Positions 16,015-25,900 of a stretch of DNA of 64,000 bases are shown here, piece by piece. The stretch is from Pseudoalteromonas flavipulchra NCIMB 2033 = ATCC BAA-314 (lineage in GTDB: Bacteria; Pseudomonadota; Gammaproteobacteria; Enterobacterales; Alteromonadaceae), in contig JWIH01000004.1 in assembly GCA_000814665.1 (NCBI GenBank), forward strand, positions 1 through 64,000, in the 5' to 3' direction. The position numbers were made by a program, and so were the translations under genes. Each line of letters begins with the position of its first letter. The stretch's first letter is position 1. Under the pieces are notes generated by a model. It was not told where the DNA came from and did not search any database. It saw only the letters and a list, made by a program, of their open reading frames with translations.

Positions 16015-16800
16015 TTATTTAAATTTAAACAGTTGGTACTCTGACATGGCGGGGATAGACTTTGCGACAATGGCTTCGTTTTTCGCGATTTGTTCAAAGT
16101 CGCCACACAGTGCGTCGGCTTTTTTCTCAATAGATTCTGCCTGTTGTTCAACTTTGGTTTCGATTTGCGTTGCGAAGTTTTCCATACGTTGTTCAAAGCT
16201 GCTCATATCACCGTTTGCATCTGACATTTCGTTGCCAATCGCAACCAGTAAGCTACCTATCGATTGCATCATGGCACCTTGTACTGCGGTCTCGATTTTT
16301 TCTTCAAACTGATTATCAAAATTTTGGCCAAACTCATCAAAGGTTTGCTTGCCCATCACAAACGCACCTTGCTGATAAAACGTATTTTGCACTTCTGTTT
16401 CGAGGTCATCGATCACAGCATGGATTCTATCTAAACTAGTTAAATTAAAGGTTTGTGCCACTTCATTAAGGGCAACGCCCGCTAGTTTTATGCCTTCAAA
16501 AGCAATATCAGCCACTTGTGGTAGGCGGCCTCTTAGCTCATCACCGTATTGCGTGAGCATCGTTTTTTGCTGTGTATTAAGTGCGATGCGCTCGCCATTG
16601 AGTGTCAGTTCGCCAAGATTGTTGATCTCAGCTGTTTTGTTTTTGGCCGTTGTGATCACCAAGTTATCAGGCGTGATCCTAACGTCATTTTGAAATTCTA
16701 CTTCACAATTGTCACCGCTAAACGTGATGTTATTTTTTTCGTGTGCAGCGACGGTGGTTGTCATCATTGTTGCTGCTGTTAGTAGTAAAATTTTATTCAT
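16015..16800 (-). CDS. yggN: YggN-family exported protein (DUF2884)
   Basis: 261 aa with an N-terminal signal peptide (MNKILLLTAATMMTTTVAAH). Similar in plan to E. coli YggN: an early NC.V....VRITPDNLVIT segment, GELTLNGERIALN near residue 66, QYGDELRGRLP near 88, and a long helical C-terminal half rich in Glu and Gln with one cysteine (ALCGDFEQI) near 235. Predicted periplasmic, function unknown. The gene stands alone, about 40 nt from the convergent MocR gene and with an A/T-rich 288-bp region upstream. Confidence 0.85.
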   Translation of the reverse strand: MNKILLLTAATMMTTTVAAHEKNNITFSGDNCEVEFQNDVRITPDNLVITTAKNKTAEINNLGELTLNGERIALNTQQKTMLTQYGDELRGRLPQVADIAFEGIKLAGVALNEVAQTFNLTSLDRIHAVIDDLETEVQNTFYQQGAFVMGKQTFDEFGQNFDNQFEEKIETAVQGAMMQSIGSLLVAIGNEMSDANGDMSSFEQRMENFATQIETKVEQQAESIEKKADALCGDFEQIAKNEAIVAKSIPAMSEYQLFKFK

Positions 16801-17088
16801 GGTCGATCCTTATTGGCTCAGTTGCATGATTGTTGTTACAAGAACAATGCCAAATATAAAATCAAATAAAATCAATATATTATGTTTTATTGTTAAAAGT
16901 TAATGTGCTCTAAAAGTGATGAAATTGACTAAAATATAGTTGTTTTTGTCAAAATGAATTGGGTAATAAAAAATTTTTATTGTAAGGATAAGAAACTCTC
17001 ACTTTTCAGAATGACAATTTAGCGCTAAATAGTGATCTTGAGAGACGGCTCTCATTTTATTAATGACTATTTTATTTTGGAGTTAGTT

Positions 17089-17274
17089 GTGGGTAAGACA
17101 TTCTCTTACGATGCGCTTGATGATGATTTTGCAGACGATGAATTTGAAAAGTTGGGTCGTAACCAACATGACAAGCAAAAGCGTAAAGTCAAAAGAAAGC
17201 TAGACGACTACTTAGAGCAAAAACGCCTACGTAGAAATCTAGGCGATGATGATTTCGACTATATTGATGATTGA
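17089..17274 (+). CDS. small charged hypothetical protein, 61 aa
   Basis: GTG start with TTGGAG 6 nt upstream; a longer frame from 17032 lacks a ribosome site. The protein alternates acidic and basic blocks: DALDDDFADDEFEK, then KQKRKVKRKLDDYLEQKRL, then RRNLGDDDFDYIDD at the end. No membrane segment and no known family. A terminator hairpin follows at 17422, giving a monocistronic unit. The dipolar pattern suggests a nucleic-acid- or protein-binding adaptor, but this is a guess. Confidence 0.7.
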   Translation: MGKTFSYDALDDDFADDEFEKLGRNQHDKQKRKVKRKLDDYLEQKRLRRNLGDDDFDYIDD

Positions 17275-17421
17275 TCACTAGACGTCATCTACGAGTCTAG
17301 CACTGACAGTAATTCAATTTGGCTGTGTGATTAAGCAGGGCTGTGGGTTACTCAGTGCGATGTCTGAGTTACTGTGTCGTTGGTGATAGCCAAGCAAGTG
17401 ACGAGATATTCAGATAGTAAG

Positions 17422-17452
17422 CAGCCGCAAATATGCGGCTGTTTTGTTTTTA
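17422..17452 (+). terminator. rho-independent terminator
   Basis: CAGCCGCA / TGCGGCTG, 8-bp perfect stem with AATA loop, followed by TTTTGTTTTT. Serves the 61-aa gene upstream and lies just before the stop of the convergent cytochrome c' gene. Confidence 0.85.
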
Positions 17453-17463
17453 TACGATTGGTA

Positions 17464-17910
17464 TTAATCTTTAAAAGATTTATGGCAGTCTTTACAGCCT
17501 TTTGCCCAATCTTTAAATGCAGAAGCAATCAGCTTTTTGTCGCCAGAGTCAGCTGCAACAGCCAGTGCTTGAGCATACTCGGCAAATTGCTTGGCTTTAC
17601 CATCGAACTCAGCTCTGTTTGACCAAACGGCTGGTAGGGCATCAGTATTGCCTTTGTCAGAACCGTCGATAAATGCTTCCCAAGGCATTTGCGATAATTG
17701 CGCAGCATTGTGAGCACGTTGCTTAAATACTTCAGCATCAAATGGTACTTTGCCTTTTAGCATATCGCCCATATTGCCAATCTGGAAACGGATCAATTGG
17801 AAAGACGCTTGGCGGTATTCAATTGCATCTTCAGTCGATTCAAACATAGTGTTAGCTTGTGCTGTTGCTGCAAGACAGCTAAATAGTGTGACGGTAAGTA
17901 GTTTCTTCAT
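17464..17910 (-). CDS. cytochrome c'
   Basis: 148 aa with signal peptide (residues 1-19, TAQA-N). Four-helix cytochrome c' pattern: IEYRQASFQLIRFQIGNM near the start of the mature protein, MPWEAFIDGSDKG near 90, and the haem c attachment motif CKDCH at the extreme C-terminus (GCKDCHKSF). Periplasmic. The family binds NO or CO and may protect against nitrosative stress; a specific role is not shown by neighbours. Ribosome site AGGGGT before the start. Confidence 0.93.
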   Translation of the reverse strand: MKKLLTVTLFSCLAATAQANTMFESTEDAIEYRQASFQLIRFQIGNMGDMLKGKVPFDAEVFKQRAHNAAQLSQMPWEAFIDGSDKGNTDALPAVWSNRAEFDGKAKQFAEYAQALAVAADSGDKKLIASAFKDWAKGCKDCHKSFKD

Positions 17911-18011
17911 AGTAAACCCCTAATATTTTTCCCTATTTTCAATGTAAATTACAAATATAATCAAACAATTGCGATAAGTGCCCTGTGACGGAAGCAACTA
18001 GTTTTAAATAA

Positions 18012-18476
18012 TCAACTCTCGATGTCTTTGAATATCATGCCCCTGCGCATACTGCGGGTGGCCAGAAAGATTTCTCCAAGCAAAGAGACAAACGCGCCAA
18101 TAAGCAGCACCATAGCCGCGATAAAACAAGACGATAAAGTAATACCCAATGGCATACTGTACAAGTGCGACATGAACAGCAGCATAACCACTGCACACAC
18201 AAGCAACGCACTGAGTACACTCATGCTAAATGCAACGTGAATAAAACGAGACCGTTTTAACAGTGCGCGCATTTCACGGCTAAAGTGCATTTTGAGTTCT
18301 TCATCTTGCGTGGTATTAATCTTGCGATCGAGTAAACGCGCCCTATCCGTGATCCGTGCTAAGCGGTTTGATAGTACCCCTAAGGTCGCAGCAATACCCG
18401 TAATTAAAAATACAGGGGCAACGGCGGTTTGGATAACTTTGGCCATCGTGAGAATGCTAACGACTTCTGGATTCAT
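18012..18476 (-). CDS. DUF2721 membrane protein
   Basis: 154 aa. Begins with a hydrophobic segment (about 8-35) containing VAPVFLITGIAATLGVLSNRLARI, split family motif with NRLARI.DRARLLD near 38-50, then two more membrane segments (about 78-100 and 108-133). The NRLARI..R.R pattern after the first helix is characteristic of DUF2721. Function unknown. Its start is 12 nt from the stop of the thioredoxin-like lipoprotein gene, so the two are likely co-transcribed. Confidence 0.88.
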   Translation of the reverse strand: MNPEVVSILTMAKVIQTAVAPVFLITGIAATLGVLSNRLARITDRARLLDRKINTTQDEELKMHFSREMRALLKRSRFIHVAFSMSVLSALLVCAVVMLLFMSHLYSMPLGITLSSCFIAAMVLLIGAFVSLLGEIFLATRSMRRGMIFKDIES

Positions 18477-18488
18477 ATAGTTACCTCG

Positions 18489-19001
18489 TTAATTCCAGTT
18501 TAGTTTTGATAAGGTGTTGGGTTGCTCACCGATGAGGGTTTGCATCACTTGGTTGCGTTCATCAAGCAAGATGACTCTAGGAATGCCTTTATTGGCATAC
18601 GTGTTGTACATATCTCGATTGGGATCGGCAACAAAATGGATGGGCAATTGCATGGTTTCGTTGAATTGCTCAAGTGTAGTGTTAGTTTCTTCTCGACCAA
18701 TGGCAACGATGGTTAACTCGGCTTGGGTGAGTAATTCAGATTGTTTTAGTTCACTCAATAAGCGTTGCGAATCGGAGCACCATGTCGCGAATAAAATTAC
18801 CAACTTTTTGTGATTAGCATCGAACCTAACGGCTTGGTTTTTGATATCCGTAAATTGCAAATGTTTAAAGGTGTCGCCAGTGTGGATATAGGTCTGATAG
18901 CCATCGTCTGCTTGTGGTAGCGCTTCGTTAGAGGCCTTGCAGCCACTTAATCCGGTAGCGAGTACGGTGCTAAGTAGTAACATTTTTATTGTTGTTTTCA
19001 T
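18489..19001 (-). CDS. thioredoxin-like (TlpA-type) lipoprotein with a single active-site Cys
   Basis: 170 aa from the ATG at 19001 (GGGATA ribosome site); an ATG 45 nt upstream is in frame but would bury the signal peptide. Lipobox LSGC at Cys21. Thioredoxin fold: KKLVILFATWC near residues 65-75, GIPRVILLD with the cis-Pro near 137. The expected CxxC is C-S-D-S (Cys75, Ser78), and Cys75 is the only cysteine in the mature domain besides the lipidated one. It therefore cannot act as a normal dithiol reductase; a monothiol or peroxiredoxin-like role, or loss of function, is possible. Confidence 0.83.
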   Translation of the reverse strand: MKTTIKMLLLSTVLATGLSGCKASNEALPQADDGYQTYIHTGDTFKHLQFTDIKNQAVRFDANHKKLVILFATWCSDSQRLLSELKQSELLTQAELTIVAIGREETNTTLEQFNETMQLPIHFVADPNRDMYNTYANKGIPRVILLDERNQVMQTLIGEQPNTLSKLNWN

Positions 19002-19107
19002 GCCTATCCCTTGATTCCATGTCGGTGTTTTTGAAGTCTTGCGCACATTTCAGTATATTGCCCGACTTAGATGATTTCTTAAAGTCCAATTTCTTATAGC
19101 CGTTGAT

Positions 19108-19536
19108 ATGATTTATCTTTCTTTATTTGGGCTTGCTTTTGTTGCCGCAACCTTATTACCTGCGTCGTCGGAGCTGGCGCTAAGTGGGTTCGTTGTGAAA
19201 CAGCAAGGCGAACTGGTTTGGTTATGGCTGGCTGCGACAACAGGTAATTTACTAGGTAGCTGTGTCAACTATTATCTTGGCTGGTTTATCGCTAAGTGGC
19301 GGAATAAGCGCTGGTTTCCGGTTTCTCAACAGCAATATGATAAGGCTTGTGGACTATTTAATCGTTACGGTAAGTTTTCATTGCTATTTGCTTGGCTACC
19401 CATAGTCGGAGATCCTTTGACTGTGGTAGCGGGGTCTCTACGGGCCTCTTTTGGGTGGTTTTTTGTGTTAGTCGCGCTCGGTAAAGGCGCCCGTTACGCA
19501 CTGGTGATTTACCTTGCCTTACAGGTGATTTCTTAA
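19108..19536 (+). CDS. yqaA: YqaA-family (DedA superfamily) membrane protein
   Basis: 142 aa, the same length as E. coli YqaA. Membrane protein with LLPASSELAL near residue 16, GNLLGSCVNYYLGWFI near 47-62, the cytoplasmic F.RYGKFSLLFAWLPIVGDPLTVVAG stretch (split) near 88-113 and GKGARYALV near 128. These match the SNARE-associated/DedA pattern, in which the R..P.(V/I).G.P motif lies in a re-entrant loop. DedA-superfamily proteins move lipids across the membrane. Monocistronic, convergent with folX. Confidence 0.9.
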   Translation: MIYLSLFGLAFVAATLLPASSELALSGFVVKQQGELVWLWLAATTGNLLGSCVNYYLGWFIAKWRNKRWFPVSQQQYDKACGLFNRYGKFSLLFAWLPIVGDPLTVVAGSLRASFGWFFVLVALGKGARYALVIYLALQVIS

Positions 19537-19580
19537 TACCAGAAGGCAAGGAAGTGCATATCAGGGTCTTATCGCTTAAT

Positions 19581-19943
19581 TTAGCTTCTGTACCAATCAA
19601 GCGTGAGTGACACTGAGTCAGCAAACCGTAAAGCGTGCGGTTTATCTACGGTGACTTTTGCATACGTCACGTCTTGATGTTGGTGACATTCAGCAAGTAT
19701 GTCAGCCACTAATTTCTCAAGTAACAAAAAATGCCCTTCTTCTACCAGTGTGATGACAGCTTTGGTCACCGTTTTGTAGTTAAGCGCGTGAGCCACGTTA
19801 TCATGATCTAAACATGCCGTATCCGCTGGGTAGTGAATTTCAATATTGATCACGACATCTTGCTTTTTTTCCCGCTCCTCGGGATTAAAACCAATAAAGG
19901 TACGTAGCCTTAAATTCGTCACCTTAATAATGGCATTCGACAT
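19581..19943 (-). CDS. folX: dihydroneopterin triphosphate 2'-epimerase
   Basis: 120 aa, the length of FolX/FolB. T-fold pterin enzyme: VTNLRLRTFIGFNPEERE.KQDVVI near the start, NYKTVTKAVITLVE near 60, LLEKLVADIL near 80 and VTVDKPHALRFADSVSL near 97-113. FolX rather than FolB is chosen because it follows folM and folE (7-nt gap to folE), the set that makes tetrahydromonapterin. It converts dihydroneopterin triphosphate to the monapterin epimer. Confidence 0.9.
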   Translation of the reverse strand: MSNAIIKVTNLRLRTFIGFNPEEREKKQDVVINIEIHYPADTACLDHDNVAHALNYKTVTKAVITLVEEGHFLLLEKLVADILAECHQHQDVTYAKVTVDKPHALRFADSVSLTLDWYRS

Positions 19944-19950
19944 AGCGTGC

Positions 19951-20505
19951 TTATCCTTTCACTAACTGTAAAAATTCGTTGCGGGTTTTGGGGTCGCTTC
20001 TGAAATTACCAAGCATGACAGACGTTCGCATACTAGAGTTTTGTTTTTCAACCCCACGCATCATCATACACATGTGTTTGGCTTCGACGATCACGCCAAC
20101 GCCTTTTGCGCCGGTGACTTCCTCAACGGCCTTGGCGATTTGATGAGTTAGCTGCTCTTGGATTTGAAAACGTCGGGCAAACATATCAACAATGCGGGCA
20201 AATTTAGACAAGCCAAGCACTTTACCGTCAGGTATATAAGCGATGTGACAACGGCCAACGAAAGGTAGAAGGTGATGCTCACACATAGAGTACAACTCTA
20301 TATCTTGGACCAGCACCATATCATCGGCATCCGAGCTGAATACCGCGTTATTGGTGATTTCATCCAGTGTTTGACGGTAGCCCTGAGTAAGATACTCCAT
20401 CGCTTTCGCTGCGCGCTTTGGCGTATCTAATAATCCTTCGCGGTCTGCATCTTCACCCACGGCGTCAATAATTGTTTTATAACTCTGTTGTAATTTGTCT
20501 TGCAT
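19951..20505 (-). CDS. folE: GTP cyclohydrolase I
   Basis: 184 aa. Complete type IA enzyme: [15 protein letters not shown] near residue 22, [12 protein letters not shown] near 74 with the zinc-binding Cys-His pair, [16 protein letters not shown] near 92, EQLTHQIA near 118, and [10 protein letters not shown] near 143 with the second zinc Cys. Converts GTP to dihydroneopterin triphosphate. Middle gene of folM-folE-folX with gaps of 6 and 7 nt, so it probably feeds monapterin rather than being the only folate-pathway copy. Confidence 0.96.
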   Translation of the reverse strand: MQDKLQQSYKTIIDAVGEDADREGLLDTPKRAAKAMEYLTQGYRQTLDEITNNAVFSSDADDMVLVQDIELYSMCEHHLLPFVGRCHIAYIPDGKVLGLSKFARIVDMFARRFQIQEQLTHQIAKAVEEVTGAKGVGVIVEAKHMCMMMRGVEKQNSSMRTSVMLGNFRSDPKTRNEFLQLVKG

Positions 20506-20511
20506 AATGCG

Positions 20512-21228
20512 TTACCTCAAATGGCGGCCACCGTCGATTTGTACCGTGCGTCCTGTCATATAGTTGCTAGAGAGTATCATGTCGACACTATTGATAACTT
20601 CTTTGCTACCAGGCTCAATTCCCATAATAGACTTTTTCAAGGTTTTTGCCTTGTACTCATCACTATCGTCTTGATTAAAGATGATAAGTGAAGGTGCAAC
20701 GCTATTCACTTTGATGTTAGGTGCAAACTTAGCGGCAAATGACCGAGTTAAGTTATCTAATGCAGCTTTACTTGCGGCATAGGCAATGTGTTTTGGACTG
20801 CCTTTTTCTACTACATAGTCAGTAATATGGATCACATCGCTGACGTTATTGTTGGCTGTCAATAAGTCGCTCAAGGCATGATTGATCAAATAGGGGACTT
20901 TAGCGTGAATCCGCATCATATTGTCGAATAATGCTGAAAAATCAGGGTTGTTGGCTTCACAATCCCAGCTCGATGCATTGTGGATGATAGCACTGAGTGC
21001 GTCGGTATGGGCACGAATTTGGTTGTTGAGTTGCGTGATTGCTTCTGGCTCGTCAAAATCAGCCTTGATACAAATGGCACCTAGCGATGCTAGTTCATCG
21101 ATAACTTGATGTTTGGTGCGATACGTCAATATGACGGCTTGCTGTTTAGCGAGAAAGTGTTTCACCAAAGCAAGTCCAATGCGCTGTGCGCCACCAGTAA
21201 TTAAAATAGGTGCAGCTGCGGGGCTCAT
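20512..21228 (-). CDS. folM: dihydromonapterin reductase
   Basis: 238 aa short-chain dehydrogenase/reductase. NADPH motif near residue 8-17 (LITGGAQRIGLAL), IHNASSW near 85, catalytic pair YAASK near 153, and C-terminal TGRTVQIDGGRHLR, which is typical of FolM. Reduces dihydromonapterin to the tetrahydro cofactor. First gene of the folM-folE-folX operon. In Pseudomonas this set supports phenylalanine hydroxylase (PhhA); no phhA gene is in this window. Confidence 0.9.
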   Translation of the reverse strand: MSPAAAPILITGGAQRIGLALVKHFLAKQQAVILTYRTKHQVIDELASLGAICIKADFDEPEAITQLNNQIRAHTDALSAIIHNASSWDCEANNPDFSALFDNMMRIHAKVPYLINHALSDLLTANNNVSDVIHITDYVVEKGSPKHIAYAASKAALDNLTRSFAAKFAPNIKVNSVAPSLIIFNQDDSDEYKAKTLKKSIMGIEPGSKEVINSVDMILSSNYMTGRTVQIDGGRHLR

Positions 21229-21300
21229 ACGTTAATCACCTTGTGAATTGAGAAATTAAGGTTGGCAGGATGAATAACTGGTTATCTCCTGCCAACAATA

Positions 21301-22137
21301 CTATTGTTCGTCGTATACCGTAGGAATTGGTTGACGCTTGTGTTGGGTGCGCTGATAAATGGCAATAAGTTTGTCGTTTACTTCACTGCTAACAGGCTTA
21401 CCTTCAAGGAAGTCATCAATATTGTCATAGCTTAGTCCCAGCGCTTCTTCATCGGAAAGGCCTGGGCGGTCGCATTCGAGATCGGCTGTCGGTACTTTAT
21501 GTACTAGTCCCGCAGGTGCCCCGAGAAAAGCCGCTAGTGCGCGAACTTGGCGTTTTGACAGGCCAAACAAGGGCGCTAAGTCGCAGGCGCCGTCACCAAA
21601 CTTGGTGTAAAAGCCCGTGATGTTTTCAGCGCTGTGATCGGTGCCGACGACTAAACCGCGAGTCAGGCCTGCTATTTCGTACTGCGCGACCATGCGCTGG
21701 CGTGCTTTTACGTTTCCTTTAATAAAATCCACGCTGGCTTGTGAAGGCAGTGGCACGCTTCCACCCGCCATGGCAGCAAGTGCTTGCTCGTGCATGGCAT
21801 CGGCCGCAGGCTTGATGTTGACTGTTAAGCGCTGACTCGGTTGGATAAACTCAAGTGCAAGTTGCGCTTCATCTTCATCAGCTTGAACACCATACGGCAA
21901 GCGCATGGCAATAAATTTATAAGCCCCAGTACCATGTTCAGCATTGAGTTCATCGATAGCTAGCTGGCATAGACGTCCACAAGTTGACGAATCAACTCCT
22001 CCGCTTATGCCAAGCACAAGGGTGAAGCAGCCAGAGGCTTGTAATCGTGCTTTTAAAAATGAGACACGTCGTTTGACTTCAAATTCCGGGTCAATAATTG
22101 GCTGAACTTTCATTTCGGCCATGATTGCTTCACGCAT
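21301..22137 (-). CDS. nadE: NH3-dependent NAD synthetase
   Basis: 278 aa, matching E. coli NadE (275 aa). ATG at 22137 has GAGGA at 7 nt. PP-loop [17 protein letters not shown] near residues 40-56, MRLPYGVQ near 79, [12 protein letters not shown] near 165, [24 protein letters not shown] (split) near 178-201, and PTADLE near 219. Makes NAD from deamido-NAD, ATP and ammonia; no glutaminase domain, so it uses free ammonia. 72 nt upstream of folM in the same direction. Confidence 0.97.
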   Translation of the reverse strand: MREAIMAEMKVQPIIDPEFEVKRRVSFLKARLQASGCFTLVLGISGGVDSSTCGRLCQLAIDELNAEHGTGAYKFIAMRLPYGVQADEDEAQLALEFIQPSQRLTVNIKPAADAMHEQALAAMAGGSVPLPSQASVDFIKGNVKARQRMVAQYEIAGLTRGLVVGTDHSAENITGFYTKFGDGACDLAPLFGLSKRQVRALAAFLGAPAGLVHKVPTADLECDRPGLSDEEALGLSYDNIDDFLEGKPVSSEVNDKLIAIYQRTQHKRQPIPTVYDEQ

Positions 22138-22197
22138 ACTGGTTCCTCAATACTATCGGGGCGATAAACTTCTATTATGTTGGTGCTGACGCGCTTT

Positions 22198-22824
22198 TTA
22201 AAGCCCTAAATGTGCTTTGATGGTGGCGAGCTCTTGCTTTAATTGCTCAATTTCGGCAATTAAGCTTTCGATTTCGCTGTCATTTTGGGTGCCGGTTATG
22301 GGTTCTGCAGGCGCTGTTGATTCAACGACTTGGTCACCAAACAAGTGTTGATAACGACTTTCTCGTTTTCCTGGTTCTCTGGCAAGCTTAACTACATAAT
22401 CCTGTTCTTGCATCGCACTTAATGTCGCTTCAACGTCCTGTACGGAGCTGAACTCTGCGAGGCGGCCGCTGCGGGTACGCAGTTCACCTGGAGTTTGTGG
22501 TCCACGCAGTAACAACAAACAGATAATCGCTTTTTGTTTCGCGTTGACTTTCAGGTGGCCAAAATCACTGTTACAAAAGCGCTGGCTGTATTTGTCGACG
22601 CGACCAGAGAGTGCTTCGTCGCAGGTAATTAAGCGTTTTTCTTGTAGGCGAGTCAGTGTGTCTAGCACATCATTTTGAGAGAGTTCCATCACCGGCTCGC
22701 GATTCGACTTTTGATTACACGCATTGGTGAGGCCGTTGAGTGACATGGGGTATTGTTCTGGGGTGGTGACTTGCTTTTCGATTAAGCTACCCAGTACGCG
22801 TTGCTCTTGAGTATCTAATTGCAT
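22198..22824 (-). CDS. yceH: YceH-family protein (DUF480/UPF0502)
   Basis: 208 aa from the ATG at 22824 (MQLDTQEQRVLGSLIEK), the family's usual start; the frame stays open 45 nt further upstream. Two winged-helix domains: YPMSLNGLTNACNQKSNR near residue 25 and LLLRGPQTPGELRTRS near 110, followed by REPGKRESRYQHLF near 160 and a C-terminal coiled coil (ESLIAEIEQLKQELATIKAHL). Function unknown, likely a DNA- or protein-binding factor. Lies between nadE and a hybrid kinase gene, all on the minus strand. Confidence 0.93.
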   Translation of the reverse strand: MQLDTQEQRVLGSLIEKQVTTPEQYPMSLNGLTNACNQKSNREPVMELSQNDVLDTLTRLQEKRLITCDEALSGRVDKYSQRFCNSDFGHLKVNAKQKAIICLLLLRGPQTPGELRTRSGRLAEFSSVQDVEATLSAMQEQDYVVKLAREPGKRESRYQHLFGDQVVESTAPAEPITGTQNDSEIESLIAEIEQLKQELATIKAHLGL

Positions 22825-22919
22825 CACTTTCCTTATTTTTGTTGTTGCTGATGAGATGTATAACATCATCTTGATAGTAGCAATATAATACCAATATTTA
22901 CTGTAGCAAAGTGTGTGAG

Positions 22920-25900
22920 CTAACTTTGTTGGGCCGTAGACGAAGGTGCTTGCATTGTTTGCTGCGGTTTTATTTGCAGCAGCTTGGCTTTTAGCTCATC
23001 AAAGTCAATGGGTTTGGTGAGGTAATCATCCATTCCAGCATCAAGGCATTTTTCTCTATCACCTTGCATCGCGTTGGCGGTGAGTGCAACGATCACGCTA
23101 TGCTGATGGATTTTTCCGGCAACACCTTGGCGGATCTGCTGTGCTGCCTGATAACCGTCCATCACCGGCATTTGACAATCCATTAGAATTACATCGTAAG
23201 GTTTGTTAGTTGATTGTAAGTGTGCAAGTGCTAACTCTCCATTTTCTTGGCAGACGACTTTTGCACCTAAACGCTCTAACATCGTCATCGCAACGGTTTG
23301 GTTTATCCGATTATCTTCCACCAATAAGATTGAGCGTGCTAACAGGGGTTCAGCATTGACCTGTGAGTCGGTTTTGACGGATGTCGGCTTGTCTGGGTCT
23401 TGATAATCAGAGTTGAACACCTGAAGTGCTGCATATGGCGTAATGGGATAGTACACCCGCTCACAGGAGGAAAATAGCGAGAGCGTTTCGCTACTTTGCT
23501 CTTCAACGGCAACCATATGTACGATCTGCTGCTGTGTTAGCTGCGCTTTGAGTGCTTGTTGTTTTTTCCGCGGCGTGGCATTGAGTAACTTGGCATCCAA
23601 AATAACAGCAAGATGTGAGGATGGTTGTTGCAGTTGTGTCATGAGCATATCTAGTTGCTGCACGTGTAAGCACGTGATATGCCAGGGCTTCAGTAGTTTA
23701 CCGTAGTCTTCATTGATTTCGCTTAATATATATAACGTTGAGTTATCTGATTTCTCATGTACGGTAATGGGTTTAGCTGCTGTCAAAAGCACATTGCAGG
23801 AAAACGTGCTGCCAACGTGTTCTTTACTAAATGCTTGTAGATCGCCACCGAGCAATTGAGACAATTGCTTTGCAATGGTGAGACCAAGCCCAGTACCACC
23901 ATATTGTCGAGTGGTTGATAAATCTGCTTGGGTAAATGAATCAAAAACTTTATTGAGCTTTTCCTTTGAAATACCGATACCGGTATCTTCGACACTGCAC
24001 CATAACCGAGTTTGATCGCCCGTTTGTTCGGTATGGCAGCTTAATGTCACTGAACCATCATGGGTGAACTTAATCGCATTGCTTAACAAATTATTAAGGA
24101 TTTGTTTGAGGCGATTAGGATCTGTTTGTGCGGTATGGACTTTCATACCTGATAAATCGATATGTAGCCGATTATTGTTGGCATCAGCGGCGCGCACAAA
24201 ACCAGATAGCATATTACTTAACATCTCGATAAGGTCGAACTCAACAAATTCGATCGTTAGCTTACCAGCCTCTATTTTGGAAAAGTCGAGAATGTCATTA
24301 ATGATGGTAAGCAAGGACTTCGCTGAACTATGTGCCAAAGAGAGCTGGTGGTGTTGAGTCGAAGTGAGTTGTGAGTGCATGACGAGCTCAATCATACCCA
24401 TTACGCCATTGAGTGGCGTGCGTATTTCATGACTCATACTGGCTAAAAACTCTGCTTTCATTTTAGCGGATTGTTCTGCTAAGTCTTTATCAATGATGGC
24501 TTGATTTTTTGCTTTTTGATGGGCTTTATTGATAAAGAGGCTTCCTAGCATGGCGGCGATAGATTTCATTAAACGGAGGTCGCTTTGACCCCAACCTGGA
24601 CTTACAACATCGTACTCTGCACAAAGAACGCCTAAGGTTTGGTTTTTATGACTGATGGGGCAGCAAAGCATCGCCTTAATTTCAAAAGGTTCAAGGTACG
24701 TTGTAGTGAGGGCCATGGTTGCAGGGTGGTTTTCAGCTTGTTCTGCCGCAATTATTTGACCACTCTCAATTTCACTAAAGAATGCAGGCGCTATTGCTTT
24801 TCGCCAAGGAGGAAAGTGCTCTAAGTTATCCATCGCTGCATTTGAAAAACACACTGGGATCAGCTGGTTTTTATCCTCATTAAATTGCCAAATGCTCACT
24901 TTATTAACCTCCACTCCTTTTCTACAGGTATCTGCACAGAGTGTGAGTGCTTTGTTGAGATGGTTATTTAAGATGGCTTCGTGAGAGCTCAAATGGGCAA
25001 GGAGCTCATTATTCTTGGCGAATTTATCGTGTTCCATTTCCATGATTTTGCGTTTATGGATGTTTTGAATGGAACCAAAAATGTGGCTAGTGCATTTGCC
25101 ATTGCGAATAGAACGCGCTTTCACTAGCACCCATAAGTCGTCTAGATTTTGGGTTTGGATAATAAATTCTTCTTCGAACTCATGGCCTGTTTTTATAAGT
25201 TCATCCACACAGTCTTGCAAACGCTTTCTGTGCAAACCCGCTTTGAAAAACTCTGTTGTATTCATCCAAGTGGGCTGAAATTGTCTCGGCACGCAGAAAA
25301 TACTACGAGTGACGTCCGACCAAATAATATCGCGTGTTTTGACGTTAATTTCCCATGCACCAACTTCTGCGAGTATGCCCATATTGGTCAGTGACAAAGC
25401 ATTTCGTTGCAGTTGCGATAGCAGTCGAGTGATGAAGATAAATGCGGCAATAAAGATGATAATCAACGCGATGATAGCTAAGCGAAAAGGCCACACTGCA
25501 GTTGCCGCTGGTTGCCAACCAATGCGAGGCACGGCGTAGAGTTCCCATTCACCGGAGGGCACGTTGACACTAAATGCGATGGGGGCAAGCGAATGAATAT
25601 TACTATTGCCATAAAAGTAATCTCCGTCTTGGCCTTTACCATCAACGCCTTGAATCGCGATCAGATATTGACTTTCTAATGCGGTAAAGTTTGCTTGTTG
25701 ATACAGACTATCCATATCGAGCACAACAGAGAGTAATCCCCAGAAATGAGTTTTGTCAGTGTAAACGGGAACTCTTGCGATTAAACCTGTGCCTCCTTGC
25801 AGCAACTCTAGTGGACCTGCCATCACGATTTCGCGACTTTCTTTGGCGAGTAATGCGCCGTATTTTTGCGTCGGATGGGTTTGATAGTCTAAGCCTAAGG

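Noticed and set aside
16801-17088. Possible gene in the A/T-rich gap upstream of yggN
   Set aside because: Short frames there lack start signals and protein-like composition; it is more likely promoter sequence for both divergent genes.
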